Source: Flavobacteriaceae bacterium (GTDB lineage: Bacteria > Bacteroidota > Bacteroidia > Flavobacteriales > Flavobacteriaceae). From it: 64,000 nucleotides of DNA. Positions 37,197 to 46,700 of the stretch are shown here, one piece after another. Position 1 is the stretch's first letter. Each line of letters begins with the position of its first letter. The position numbers were made by a program, and so were the translations under genes. Under the pieces are notes generated by a model, which saw only the letters and a program-made list of their open reading frames with translations, did no database searches and was not told the DNA's origin. The stretch lies in contig CP046177.1 of assembly GCA_014075215.1 (NCBI GenBank), forward strand, positions 1,674,501 through 1,738,500, read 5' to 3'.

Positions 37197-38192
37197 ATGA
37201 AAACAAATGAAATTATCGGAATCGATGTCAGTAAATTATTAATTGATGTTTGTATCTATTCTAAACAAATTGTTCAACAGTTTGAGAACAGTAAATCTGG
37301 ATTTAAATTAATGCTAAAGTGGAGTTTTAAAAATTCGTCTTTCTCTAAAGAAGAAACCATGTTTGTATTTGAACATACAGGAATGTACTCTCATTTATTA
37401 TCTGTGTCTTTAACTGAACAAAAATTATCTTTTTTCATAGCTTCTGGTTTAGAAATTAAAAGATCTATTGGTATTGCTCGTGGAAAGGATGACCAAATTG
37501 ATGCCAAACGCATTGCTCTATATGGGTATCGATTAAAAGAAGAACTTAAACCCAGTAAGCTACCTAAAAGAAGTATATTACAACTAAAAAGTCTCTTATC
37601 TTTAAGGACAAAACTTAACAAACAAAGAGCTGGTTTTAAAGTTACTTTGAAAGAACAAAAAAGAATTTATAAAGCAAAAGAGTATAAAATAATCTTTGAC
37701 GTTCAACAAAAAATGATTGCAGAACTAACCAAACAAATACACAAGATTAATACTCAAATGCAAGCTATTATTGACCAAAATATAATGTTAAAAGAAACCT
37801 ATAAACTTGTTACTAGTGTTAAAGGTATAGGAATGCAAACTGCTATAATGATGATTGTGTTTACTGACAATTTTTCAAAATTTGAAAACTGGAGAAAGTT
37901 TGCCTCTTATTGTGGTGTTGCTCCTTTTCCTTACCAATCTGGAACTAGTATTAAAGGACGTACAAAAGTCTCTCATTTGGCTAATAAAAAATTGAAAGCA
38001 ATTATTAATATGTGCGCTATTTCTGCTATACAACATAACCCAGAAATGAAATTATACTATCATAAAAGAATAAAACAAGGCAAAAGTAAAATGAGTACCG
38101 TTAACATTATTAGAAACAAATTAATAGCAAGAGTGTTTGCCGTTGTCAAACGACAAACACCCTATGTAGATACTTTTAAATTTGCTGCATAA
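37197..38192 (+). CDS. IS110-family transposase (DEDD RuvC-like plus Transposase_20)
   Basis: 331 aa, intact. The N-terminal RuvC-like DEDD domain shows GIDVSK (D), FVFEHTGMY (E) and DDQIDAKRIALYGY (DD). A coiled-coil region (about residues 130-200) leads to the C-terminal Transposase_20 domain with VKGIGMQTA, FASYCGVAPFPYQSGTSIKG and the presumed nucleophilic Ser. The protein is identical to the copy at 60798-61793, implying recent transposition. It catalyses site-specific recombination guided by the element's own RNA. Confidence 0.93.
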   Translation: MKTNEIIGIDVSKLLIDVCIYSKQIVQQFENSKSGFKLMLKWSFKNSSFSKEETMFVFEHTGMYSHLLSVSLTEQKLSFFIASGLEIKRSIGIARGKDDQIDAKRIALYGYRLKEELKPSKLPKRSILQLKSLLSLRTKLNKQRAGFKVTLKEQKRIYKAKEYKIIFDVQQKMIAELTKQIHKINTQMQAIIDQNIMLKETYKLVTSVKGIGMQTAIMMIVFTDNFSKFENWRKFASYCGVAPFPYQSGTSIKGRTKVSHLANKKLKAIINMCAISAIQHNPEMKLYYHKRIKQGKSKMSTVNIIRNKLIARVFAVVKRQTPYVDTFKFAA

Positions 38193-38242
38193 ATTAGTAA
38201 AAATAATATCTCAACTTTTACTTGTTTTTATCATAGAATACG

Positions 38243-38833
38243 GGAGGATGGTTTGGAGTTGGATTTGGAGGATTCAACATGTCTTCGGGGGCAGATGTGC
38301 TTATGACAGAAGATGGGACATCAGTCATAGATGCAAGAACAATTTCTCAATCAACACCACCGGCAGATGCCAGTCAGGATTGGACTCTGGTATCCAATAC
38401 CGTTTCGGGAAGTTCAAGAACTATTATAGCAACAAGAGCAAACAATACCGGAGATTCAGATGATTTTGTCTTTAGTCCGACAGCAGGTTCAATAGGTATG
38501 ATATGGGCTCATGATAACGTAAATAGTTTCAACTACCATAACAACAGAAGAGGAGCTACTACGGTTGGGGTCACCTTAGGAGTTGAAAGTAATAAGCTAT
38601 TAAGCTTCGATATGTTTCCTAATCCGGCGACTGATGAAGTAACCATTCAATTACCTACCGGAACTGATAAGGCAGATGTTTCGATATATGATTATGTTGG
38701 AAGATTGATCCGCTCACGAGCAGCAACATCTTCAAACGCTAAGGTAGATGTTACGTATCTGTCTTCCGGAATGTATATTGTAAGAGTAGTAGCAAATGAT
38801 AAGATAGGGATACAGCGATTCATTAAGAATTAA
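38243..38833 (+). pseudogene. 3' part of the DOMON protein with a type IX secretion sorting domain
   Basis: In frame from GGWFGVGFGGFNM through the rest of a DOMON-type beta-sandwich, then a C-terminal type A sorting domain: LLSFDMFPNPATDEVTIQL, YDYVGRLIRS, LSSGMYIVRV and RFIKN. Such tails direct secretion and surface attachment through the Bacteroidota type IX system. Separated from its signal peptide by the IS110 copy, so not exported as it stands. An internal ATG at 38279 could start a cytoplasmic fragment. Confidence 0.85.
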
Positions 38834-38852
38834 AAAATTCATCATACTGATG

Positions 38853-38887
38853 AAAAACCGATTGTAGCAAGGCGATCGGTTTTTTTA
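38853..38887 (+). terminator. Terminator after the DOMON gene
   Basis: Stem AAAAACCGAT/ATCGGTTTTT with a 12-nt loop, then a T run. About 20 bp past the stop. Confidence 0.82.
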
Positions 38888-38916
38888 TACCAGTTATTTC
38901 AAGTGATAAATGGTAT
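38887..38916. repeat. Short palindrome-ended intergenic repeat, copy 1
   Basis: ATACCA...TGGTAT around TTTCAAGTGATAA. The same 30-bp unit occurs at 51068-51097 with one change near its start, and its 3' part at 40394-40414. Function unknown. Confidence 0.6.
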
Positions 38917-38959
38917 TATGCCTTTTTTAAGTTAAATTTGTAATCAGTTTTCTTTTTAA

Positions 38960-39119
38960 AAGACTTTTGCAGAATTGATTTGGCAAAAAAAGTTCGACGC
39001 CCGAAGAAAATTTTCAACCGGAATAACCTATTGGTTTTGAGGATTTAAAATTTTCGAGAAGGAAGAAATTTGAAGCCAAATCAATTTCAATACGAAATAT
39101 ATCACTATTTTGCAAAGCT
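38960..39119 (+). mobile_element. MITE-like element, copy 3 (degenerate ends)
   Basis: Homologous over its length to the copies at 4864 and 53594, but the ends read AAGACTTTTGCAG and TTTGCAAAGCT, so the terminal repeats have decayed and no target duplication is visible. It ends 16 bp before the glmU-like start and adds a misleading in-frame ATG at 39070. Confidence 0.85.
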
Positions 39120-39135
39120 ACTTAAGTTAAAACTC

Positions 39136-40317
39136 ATGAACTATATACTTTTTGACGGTAGTTCCAGAAATTCGCTGTTGCCATTTACATACACCCGGCC
39201 TGTTGCGGATATCAGAATCGGAATTTTAACCATTCGTGAAAAATGGGAAAAAATGTTGGGATTCACTACCACCACCATGACGGAAGCGTATTTGGAAGAA
39301 AAATACCCCATGGTGGAGATGGAAGAAAATATACTGATCAATGCTTCTTTTTTACCATCAAGAAAACTAGTTGAAAAAGTAAAAAAACTCTCTGAAAATC
39401 AGGCTATTTTTAAAGGCGAAGAAGTGATTGCTTTTTTCACTGCCAAGACCCGGGGAAAAGTAGATTTTGACTCGTATGAACAAATTGAGTTTGAAGATGA
39501 CTTGCTGCAAATAAAAAATACCTGGGATCTGTTTTCTTTAAATGATAAAGCAATTCAGGCGGATTTTGATTTGATTACCAAAGAAAGAACATCACAAGCT
39601 ATTCGGGAAGGCATACCATGTATAAATAAAGAAAATATTTTTATTGAAGAAGGAGCAACGGTGCTGTTATCTTCTTTAAATGCTTCAAAAGGCCCTATTT
39701 ATATTGGGAAAAACGCTGAAATTATGGAATCCTGTGCTGTTAGAGGCCCTTTTGCCATGTGTGAACATAGCGTATTAAAAATGGGAGCTAAGATTTACGG
39801 AGCGACTACACTCGGACCTTATTGTAAAGTAGGAGGAGAAGTCAATAATTCGATTCTTTTTGGGTTTTCCAGTAAAGGACACGAAGGCTTTCTTGGAAAT
39901 GCTGTTTTAGGAGAATGGTGTAATATGGGAGCGGATACCAATACATCAAATTTAAAAAATAATTATGCAAAAGTAAAACTCTGGAATTACGAAATAGGAA
40001 GGTTTACCGAGACAGGGTTACAATTTTGCGGACTGATGATGGGAGATCATTCAAAATGCGGAATTAATACCATGTTTAATACGGGAACGGTGGTGGGAGT
40101 GAGTGCTAATATTTTTGGAAGTGGCTTCCCGAGAAATTTTGTTCCTTCATTTAGCTGGGGAGGAGCTTCCGGTTTTACCACCTATCAATTAAGAAAGACT
40201 TTTGAAGTTGCCGAAGCTGCCATGAAACGAAGGAATATTGAATTATCCGAACAAGACAAAAAAATCCTGAAACATGTTTTTGAAGAAACCAAAAAGTATA
40301 GAAATGACACCGTTTAA
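39136..40317 (+). CDS. GlmU-family sugar nucleotidyltransferase / hexapeptide acetyltransferase
   Basis: 393 aa from the ATG at 39136 (MNYILFDGSSRNSLLPFTYT). The 22 residues encoded upstream, from 39070, derive mostly from the mobile repeat and are rejected. The N-terminal half resembles a nucleotidyltransferase with a modified motif (LPFTYTRPVADIRIG). The C-terminal half has hexapeptide repeats (GPIYIGKNAEIMESCAVRGP, GATTLGPYCKVGG). This is the alternative Bacteroidota GlmU type, thought to make UDP-GlcNAc from GlcN-1-P for peptidoglycan and LPS. Activity is inferred from the family. Confidence 0.85.
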   Translation: MNYILFDGSSRNSLLPFTYTRPVADIRIGILTIREKWEKMLGFTTTTMTEAYLEEKYPMVEMEENILINASFLPSRKLVEKVKKLSENQAIFKGEEVIAFFTAKTRGKVDFDSYEQIEFEDDLLQIKNTWDLFSLNDKAIQADFDLITKERTSQAIREGIPCINKENIFIEEGATVLLSSLNASKGPIYIGKNAEIMESCAVRGPFAMCEHSVLKMGAKIYGATTLGPYCKVGGEVNNSILFGFSSKGHEGFLGNAVLGEWCNMGADTNTSNLKNNYAKVKLWNYEIGRFTETGLQFCGLMMGDHSKCGINTMFNTGTVVGVSANIFGSGFPRNFVPSFSWGGASGFTTYQLRKTFEVAEAAMKRRNIELSEQDKKILKHVFEETKKYRNDTV

Positions 40318-40350
40318 AAGAGCAAGAAACTTGGAACTTTTGTATAAAGG

Positions 40351-40376
40351 AGCTACTCTTTTCGGGTGGCTTTTTT
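40351..40376 (+). terminator. Terminator after the glmU-like gene
   Basis: RNA stem AGCUACUC/GGGUGGCU, eight pairs including G-U pairs, with a 5-nt loop and a U run. It lies 33 bp past the stop. Confidence 0.7.
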
Positions 40377-40424
40377 CTAATACATCATTCAGGTTCAAGT
40401 AATAAATGGTATTACATATACAGT

Positions 40425-41102
40425 TTACGATTGCCGCACCTGCTGAAAAGTAGCAATGGTTTTTAAATTTTTGATAGTTGCTGCCGGATCATCACTATTA
40501 AAAACAAAGCTTCCGGCAACTAAAACATCAGCTCCGGCTTTTATTAAATCACCGGCATTTTTATCTGTTATACCGCCGTCAATTTCTATAGATGCATTGG
40601 ACGACGAAAGCACTATCAAATCTTTTAGCTGACGTATTTTTTTATAGGTGTTCTCTATAAAAAACTGACCTCCAAAACCTGGATTTACACTCATGATACA
40701 TACCAAATCCAAGTCCGCAATGCTGTCTTCCAAAAGAGAGACAGGAGTATGCGGATTTAAGGCAACTCCGGCTTTCATTCCTGCTTCTTTGATAGCTTGT
40801 ATGGTTCTATGTATATGTGTGCATGCCTCGTAATGCACTGTTAATATATTTGCTCCTAAATCTGCAAACGTTTGGATATACCTGTCAGGGTCTACAATCA
40901 TTAAATGTACATCCATTGTTTTTTTTGCATGCCCGGAGATGGCTTTTAGAACAGGCATACCAAAAGAAATATTAGGTACAAAAACACCGTCCATAACGTC
41001 TATGTGAAACCAATCGGCAACACTGTGATTTACCATTTCAATATCGCGTTGTAAATTACCAAAATCGGCAGCTAAAACAGAAGGAGCAATTAATTTGTTC
41101 AT
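40425..41102 (-). CDS. rpe: Ribulose-phosphate 3-epimerase
   Basis: 225 aa TIM barrel. Signatures: APSVLAADFGNL, VADWFHIDVMDGVFVPNISFG, MDVHLMI, VNPGFGGQFF and IEIDGGI, containing the metal-binding His and Asp residues. It interconverts ribulose-5-P and xylulose-5-P in the pentose phosphate pathway. Convergent with the glmU-like gene. Confidence 0.96.
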   Translation of the reverse strand: MNKLIAPSVLAADFGNLQRDIEMVNHSVADWFHIDVMDGVFVPNISFGMPVLKAISGHAKKTMDVHLMIVDPDRYIQTFADLGANILTVHYEACTHIHRTIQAIKEAGMKAGVALNPHTPVSLLEDSIADLDLVCIMSVNPGFGGQFFIENTYKKIRQLKDLIVLSSSNASIEIDGGITDKNAGDLIKAGADVLVAGSFVFNSDDPAATIKNLKTIATFQQVRQS

Positions 41103-41299
41103 GAGTATTATATTATGTTAACTTTTATTTTCTCAAAAAAAAGAATGCCTTTTCTCAGTGCTTTAAGAGAGTTAAGCGAACTTTAAACTTTGAACTTTCA
41201 AACGCTATTATTATATCATTGCTAAAAATAGGTATTGTTTTTCTATGTTGACAGGGCAATATGAATTTTTTTGAAATTATGAAAAGTGATAATTAAAAA

Positions 41300-41333
41300 A
41301 AACCACTGTAAATCAATTTTCTTACAGTGGTTT
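41300..41333 (-). terminator. Terminator after tRNA-Arg
   Basis: Stem AACCACTGTAA with its near-perfect complement TTACAGTGGTT, then a run of T on the minus strand. It starts a few bases past the tRNA 3' end. Confidence 0.78.
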
Positions 41334-41336
41334 TTG

Positions 41337-41410
41337 TGACCCCGGTAGGATTCAAACCTACAACCGCTGGAGCCGAAATCCAGTGCGCTATTCAGTTGCG
41401 CCACGAGGCC
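41337..41410 (-). tRNA. tRNA-Arg (anticodon TCG)
   Basis: On the minus strand a full cloverleaf: acceptor GGCCTCG paired with CGGGGTC, anticodon stem CTGGA/TCCAG around TTTCGGC (anticodon TCG, reading CGN), T-arm GTAGG-TTTGAAT-CCTAC and discriminator A. It lies one base after the yqeY-like stop, so the two may share a transcript. Confidence 0.92.
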
Positions 41411-41411
41411 A

Positions 41412-41867
41412 TTAATTTAATTTTTTTCGCACAATTCCGGAGATGGTTTTTCCATCTGCCCGGCCAGCCAGTTGTTTAGACACTATTCCCATCACTTTCC
41501 CCATATCTTTCATGCCTTCCGCTCCGATTTTGGTAATGGTTTCCATCACTACTTTTTCAATTGCTTCTTCAGATAAAGCTTCCGGTAAGAATTGCGCTAA
41601 TATGGCTGCTTCAACCAGTTCGGAATCTGCCAAATCCTGCCGCCCTTGAGCTACATATATTGCGGCACTATCTTTTCGCTGTTTTACCTGCTTTTGAATG
41701 ATTTTCATTTCCTGAGCTGCTGTCAATTCTCCTGCACCTGCCTCAGTTTTTGCTAATAAAAATGCCGATTTCAATGCTCTTAATGCCTGCAAAGCAACCG
41801 TATCTTTTGATTTCATTGCCACTTTCATCTGTTCCATTACCTGTTGTTGCAAACTCATATGCTCCAA
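41412..41867 (-). CDS. GatB/YqeY domain protein
   Basis: 151 aa helical protein. Contains ALRALKSAFLLAKTE, EMKIIQKQVKQRKDSAAIY, and a C-terminal GMKDMGKVMGIVSKQLAGRADGK, typical of YqeY. It resembles the tail domain of GatB, and a role in tRNA-dependent amidation or tRNA binding is suspected for the family. It ends just before tRNA-Arg on the same strand. Confidence 0.9.
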   Translation of the reverse strand: MEHMSLQQQVMEQMKVAMKSKDTVALQALRALKSAFLLAKTEAGAGELTAAQEMKIIQKQVKQRKDSAAIYVAQGRQDLADSELVEAAILAQFLPEALSEEAIEKVVMETITKIGAEGMKDMGKVMGIVSKQLAGRADGKTISGIVRKKLN

Positions 41868-41892
41868 GTTTTAAAGCTCCAAAGATACAACT

Positions 41893-42348
41893 CTAATTCT
41901 TATTTTTTAAACGTTTTAGATATAGGATATTCTTTTTATAATCGATAATCGCTCTTCCTCTCTCTAAAATATCTGCTCCGATAATCCCATGTACTTCTTT
42001 TGCTTTTTGCTGGGTCAATGCACTGTTTACATGAAATAAGTCAAACAATACCAAATGACATTTCTTCGCTTTCCAAAAACCAATTTTCAGGAGGTTGTTT
42101 TTAGATTGCAAAGTATCCATATCTATAGCTCCGGCCCCGGCAGCTTTGGTTTCACTTTCTTCTGCTTCCAGCTTAAAATATTCAATTAAATCTAATCCTA
42201 CGCAGGAATTGGAAGCACCCGTATCTAAAATAAATCTTCCTTTTACACCATTTATTTCGGCTTTCAACTCCAGGTGGTTGGTTGCATTTTTCGTCAAGCG
42301 GATACCATTATACCCCTTTTTTTCCAATACTTTTTTCAGACTTGCCAT
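41893..42348 (-). CDS. Retropepsin-like (clan AA) aspartic protease domain protein
   Basis: 151 aa. The active-site motif is FILDTGASNSCVGLDL, with a second hydrophobic segment HGIIGADIL giving the flap and psi-loop pattern of single-domain retropepsins. Dimeric activity would be expected. The physiological target is unknown. 25 bp upstream of the yqeY-like gene and probably co-transcribed with it. Confidence 0.85.
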   Translation of the reverse strand: MASLKKVLEKKGYNGIRLTKNATNHLELKAEINGVKGRFILDTGASNSCVGLDLIEYFKLEAEESETKAAGAGAIDMDTLQSKNNLLKIGFWKAKKCHLVLFDLFHVNSALTQQKAKEVHGIIGADILERGRAIIDYKKNILYLKRLKNKN

Positions 42349-42393
42349 TTAGCCGTATGTTTATAGGTAATAAACAACAAAAATACAACTTTC

Positions 42394-43158
42394 ATGATTA
42401 CGGACACACATACACATTTATATTCGGAACAGTTTGATACTGACCGGAATATCATGATCCAAAAAGCGAAAAAAGCGGGTGTTTCCCGTTTTTTTATTCC
42501 TGCAATTGACAGTTCTTATACCCGGAGGATGTTTGATTTGAAACAAAATTATCCTGAAGATGTATACCTGATGATGGGACTGCACCCTACTTCCGTAAAA
42601 GAAAACTACCGGGAAGAATTGGCCCATGTAAGCGAATGGATACACAAACGTGATTTTGTTGCTATCGGAGAGATCGGTATCGATTTGTATTGGGATAACA
42701 CTTTTTTGCCGCAACAGCAGGAAGCATTTAAAATTCAGATACAATGGGCTAAAGAAAAAAAACTACCTGTTGTAATTCATTGCAGAGAGGCATTCGATGA
42801 AATTTTTGATGTTCTGGACACTGAAAAAAGCGATGATCTATTCGGAATTTTTCATTGTTTTACAGGGACTTTGGAACAGGCACACAAAGCAATTTTATAT
42901 CAGATGAAATTAGGCATTGGCGGCGTAGTTACCTACAAAAACGGAAAGATCGATCAATTTTTAAATGAAATAGACATTCAACATATTGTCTTGGAGACCG
43001 ATGCTCCATATCTGGCACCAACTCCTTACAGGGGAAAGCGGAATGAAAGTTCGTACATCACGGAAATTATACATAAATTAACTACTATTTACGACTTATC
43101 TTTCGAAGAAATTTCCGAAATTACTACCCAAAATTCGAAGGACATTTTTGGAACTTAA
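42394..43158 (+). CDS. tatD: TatD-family metal-dependent hydrolase
   Basis: 254 aa amidohydrolase fold. Metal ligands in THTHLY, IGEIGIDLYWD, VVIHCREA, IFHCFTG and LETDAPYLAP. TatD-type enzymes act as 3'-5' DNases or D-aminoacyl-tRNA-related hydrolases. Translationally coupled to the ogt gene through an 11-nt overlap. Confidence 0.93.
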   Translation: MITDTHTHLYSEQFDTDRNIMIQKAKKAGVSRFFIPAIDSSYTRRMFDLKQNYPEDVYLMMGLHPTSVKENYREELAHVSEWIHKRDFVAIGEIGIDLYWDNTFLPQQQEAFKIQIQWAKEKKLPVVIHCREAFDEIFDVLDTEKSDDLFGIFHCFTGTLEQAHKAILYQMKLGIGGVVTYKNGKIDQFLNEIDIQHIVLETDAPYLAPTPYRGKRNESSYITEIIHKLTTIYDLSFEEISEITTQNSKDIFGT

Positions 43159-43663
43159 AATCGCATATTACAAAACACCTATCGGCATTGCAAAAATCGC
43201 GGTAGATGAAAATGGCATTCAATCTATTTCCGTTTTGGAAGAAGACTCTTTATCTTCACAACAATTTCAGTTCAATACACCTGAAAACACAAAAGAAAGT
43301 TTTCCCAAATGTATACAAGACGGTATACAACAGTTAGCGGAATATTTTGAAGGTACCCGAACAATATTTGATTTAATATTGAACCCTCAAGGGACTGCAT
43401 TCCAACAACTGGTTTGGAAAGAGCTCCTGACCATCCCTTTTGCAAAAACCAGTACCTATTTAGAGCAAACTAAAAAAATAGGAGACCCTAAAGCCATCAG
43501 GGCAGTTGCTGCGGCAAATGGCAAAAATCCTATCTGGATTGTCATTCCATGCCATCGTGTTATTGGTTCTGACGGTTCACTAACAGGCTATGCCGGTGGT
43601 TTATGGCGAAAAAAATGGCTGTTAGAGCATGAATCTCCTGTAAAACAACAGGCATTATTTTAA
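43148..43663 (+). CDS. ogt: Methylated-DNA-[protein]-cysteine S-methyltransferase
   Basis: 171 aa. Contains the acceptor motif IPCHRVIGSDG and the preceding RAVAAANGKNP with the Arg finger. It removes O6-alkyl groups from guanine in a suicide reaction. No ATG lies at the right place: conserved residues start immediately (KIAYYKTPIG), so the start is the TTG at 43148, overlapping the end of tatD by 11 nt. Confidence 0.93.
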   Translation: MELKIAYYKTPIGIAKIAVDENGIQSISVLEEDSLSSQQFQFNTPENTKESFPKCIQDGIQQLAEYFEGTRTIFDLILNPQGTAFQQLVWKELLTIPFAKTSTYLEQTKKIGDPKAIRAVAAANGKNPIWIVIPCHRVIGSDGSLTGYAGGLWRKKWLLEHESPVKQQALF

Positions 43664-43772
43664 AATAAGCCTTTTATCTGCTTGCATAAAAAACAAAAAA
43701 TGAGCTAAAAGCTCTGTTCAAAGAAGCATTACCGTTTTTGAACTATTTTAGTAAAAAATTCGTTTGTATGGT

Positions 43773-46700
43773 ATGATCAAAAACAGCTTCTTATGTATCT
43801 TTCTTTTTATGGGAGTTCTTATAAATGCTCAAAACAACTCCGAAGATTTTAGATCTGAAAAAATACGTGTTGTCAAAGATACTGTTCAAATAGATTCTGT
43901 AAGTATTAACCCGTTAAAATTCAGATTGTTAGATGCAAAACAAAAACCTGTTCATTTTTCCGAATATCAAGTAAACTACACTGAAGCTTTTCTAATCATC
44001 GACTCCAAAAAATACAGGGAAATTACCGTTGAATACTACCGGTTTCCAAAATTTTTAACCAAAGTATACAGTCCGTTTGATAAACGTTTAATTGTTCCTA
44101 ATACCACAAATACAGGTAAATTGTATAGCCTTACTACTAATAAGAAGCCTTCTGATATAAAACTTTTTGATGGCTTAAAAACAAGCGGCTATATCACGCG
44201 CGGACTCACTACAGGAAATAATCAAAATGCGGTAACTAATTCGGCAATGGATTTAACTATTGAGGGCAAACTCTCCAAAGATGTGGCTATCAGAGCTAAC
44301 ATTTTTGATACAAATATTCCTTTACAAGAGAACGGTTATTCGCAAAATATTACGGACTTCGACCGTATTTTTATAGAATTATACAGTAAAAATTGGCGGA
44401 TTAAAGCCGGAGATGTAAATCTTAAAAATGAAGATAGCCATTTTCTGAATTTCGAAAAACAGGTCGCTGGCTTGGAAGTGGCAGCAATCATTGCTGAAAA
44501 TGCACGAGTGTCGGCTTCGGGAGCTGTTGTAAGAGGGCGTTTTTCGGCATTTAATTTTGTAGGTATCGAAAGCAACCAAGGACCTTATAAAGTAGTAGGC
44601 CCTAACAACGAACCTGCCATTGTCATTATAGCCGGAAGCGATCGGGTGTATGTAAACGGCATTCAAATCCGACGTGGAGGAAATAAAGACTATACCATCG
44701 ATTATAATTTGGCAGAAATTAGTTTTAACACTACTTACCCTATAACAAATGATATGAGAATTCGTATTGAATTTCAGTATTCGGATATAAATTATACTCG
44801 TTTTATTACCTATGAAAAAGGACATTACAAAAGCGACATTTTTAGTGTTAAAGGATATTTCTACAGCGAAAATGATGCAAAAAACCAGCCCGTACAGCTA
44901 AGTTTAACCGAAGCTCAAAAACAAATCCTGGCCAATGCAGGAAACAATCGGGAATTGATGGTAGCTGAAAGTGCTTTTATAGATGCATTTTCCGAAAATA
45001 GGATATTATATAAAAAAGTAACTGTTGGCACAACCGAAATCTTTGAGTACACTACTGATGAAAACGATGAATTGTATACAGTTACATTTACCAATGTAGG
45101 GACTAACAATGGCGATTATATATTAGACCGCACCATAGCCATTGGTACAATTTTCAGTTATGTAGGCTCAAATATGGGGAATTACGACCCGATTGTGCAA
45201 TTATTTGCGCCGACAGCATTGCAAGTTGCTGTGGCAAATGCCCGATACAGCCCCAATGCAAAAACAGTTATAAATGCGGAAGCTGCCGTAAGTAATAATG
45301 ATTTGAATTTGTTTTCGGATATTGATGATGATCAGAATAAAGGACTGGCAACAAAAATAAGATGGACACAAATTGTATCAGATAAGAAATGGCAGTTGTT
45401 GAGTGATGTAAACTATCAGTTTATCCATCGAAATTTTAGGACAGTGCAACGGTTTCAACCGGTGGAATTCAACAGAGATTGGAATTTGGTAAACCCCACA
45501 GGGAATCAGCAACAAATTGCTACACAGATTTCTTTACATGATAAAAAAAAGAACACACTTTCTTATAGCTTTAACCACCTTTCTTTTTCTGATAATTTTA
45601 ATGGAAGCAAACATGAATTTAATTCCAAAATAAAATTGGACAGCACACGGTTTTATATAAATTCCAGTATGTTGAATAATACATCTGACATACGTGATGA
45701 CCGTTTTATTAGAATAAAAGCAGCAGCAGAACAACATTTTTCAAAAAGTTGGATGGGCGGTTTTTTCAATTTTGAATCAAATGCCGGAAGGAACAGGAAT
45801 ACATCGGATTTTATAAATACCAGCCACCGCTTTAAAGAATATGAAGGGTATTTTGGTTTGGGAGATACTGCTAAAGTATATGCAAAACTCGGATTCAATT
45901 ACAGAGATAATGACAGTATCAGATCAAATAATTTTACGGAAATAAATCACAGAAAAACATTTTACATAAACAGCAGGATTGTTCAAAATAAAAATGCAAC
46001 CTTAAATGTATTTGCTAATTACAGAATTACAAAAAATGCATTTGCGGAAGATGAAAAATCATTACATTCAAAATGGATATATCATCAACGCCTATTTGGT
46101 AATTTTTTAAACTTTGGGACTGTTTATGAAACTTCTTCGGGAAATATCCCCCGGCAAGACTATATTTATGTGGAAACAGAACCCGGACAGGGATATTATA
46201 CGTGGAGAGATTATAACAATGACGGAATTAAAGATTTTGACGAATTTGAAATTGCAGAATTTCAGGATCAGGCAAATTATCTTAGAGTTCCGCTGCCAAA
46301 TCTCCGTTATATTGCTACTCAAAGGGCAAAGTGGAGTCAGTCGTTGACACTAAATGCCGGTAGGAGGAGCACTGCATCCGGATTTAAAAAAATACTATCA
46401 CATTTTCAAAATCAAACATTTTTAAATGTGGTAAACGAACAGGAAAGAACCGGCAACACATTTCATTTAAATCCTTTTGACTTTAATGATCGTACACTAA
46501 TCGGTTTGAACTTACATTTCAGAAACAGCTTTTATTTTAATAGAAACCTACGGAAATACAGTACTGTTTACACCTATGGCTCTTCGAGGGCCAAACAGCA
46601 ATTTTTTATTGGAAATCAGCGTATTAAAACCAAATTGCATCAAATAGAATTTGCTCATAAAATAGGTACTTACTGGCTGTTGGATGTGATGGGAAAAACT

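Larger units (their letters stand above)
36911..38242 (+). mobile_element. IS110-family insertion sequence, copy 1 (1,332 bp)
   Basis: Boundaries were set by comparison with the copy at 60748-62079, which matches from TTTAGATTAG to AGAATACG. There are no inverted repeats at the ends and no target duplication, as expected for IS110. The left noncoding end is 286 bp and the right only 50 bp, matching the IS110-group layout with the bridge RNA encoded on the left. Left flank CCTTCC, right flank GGAGG. Confidence 0.9.

Noticed and set aside
38182..38463. ORF across the IS110 right junction
   Set aside because: It is out of frame with the interrupted DOMON gene and crosses the element boundary; the real coding frame starts at 38243.
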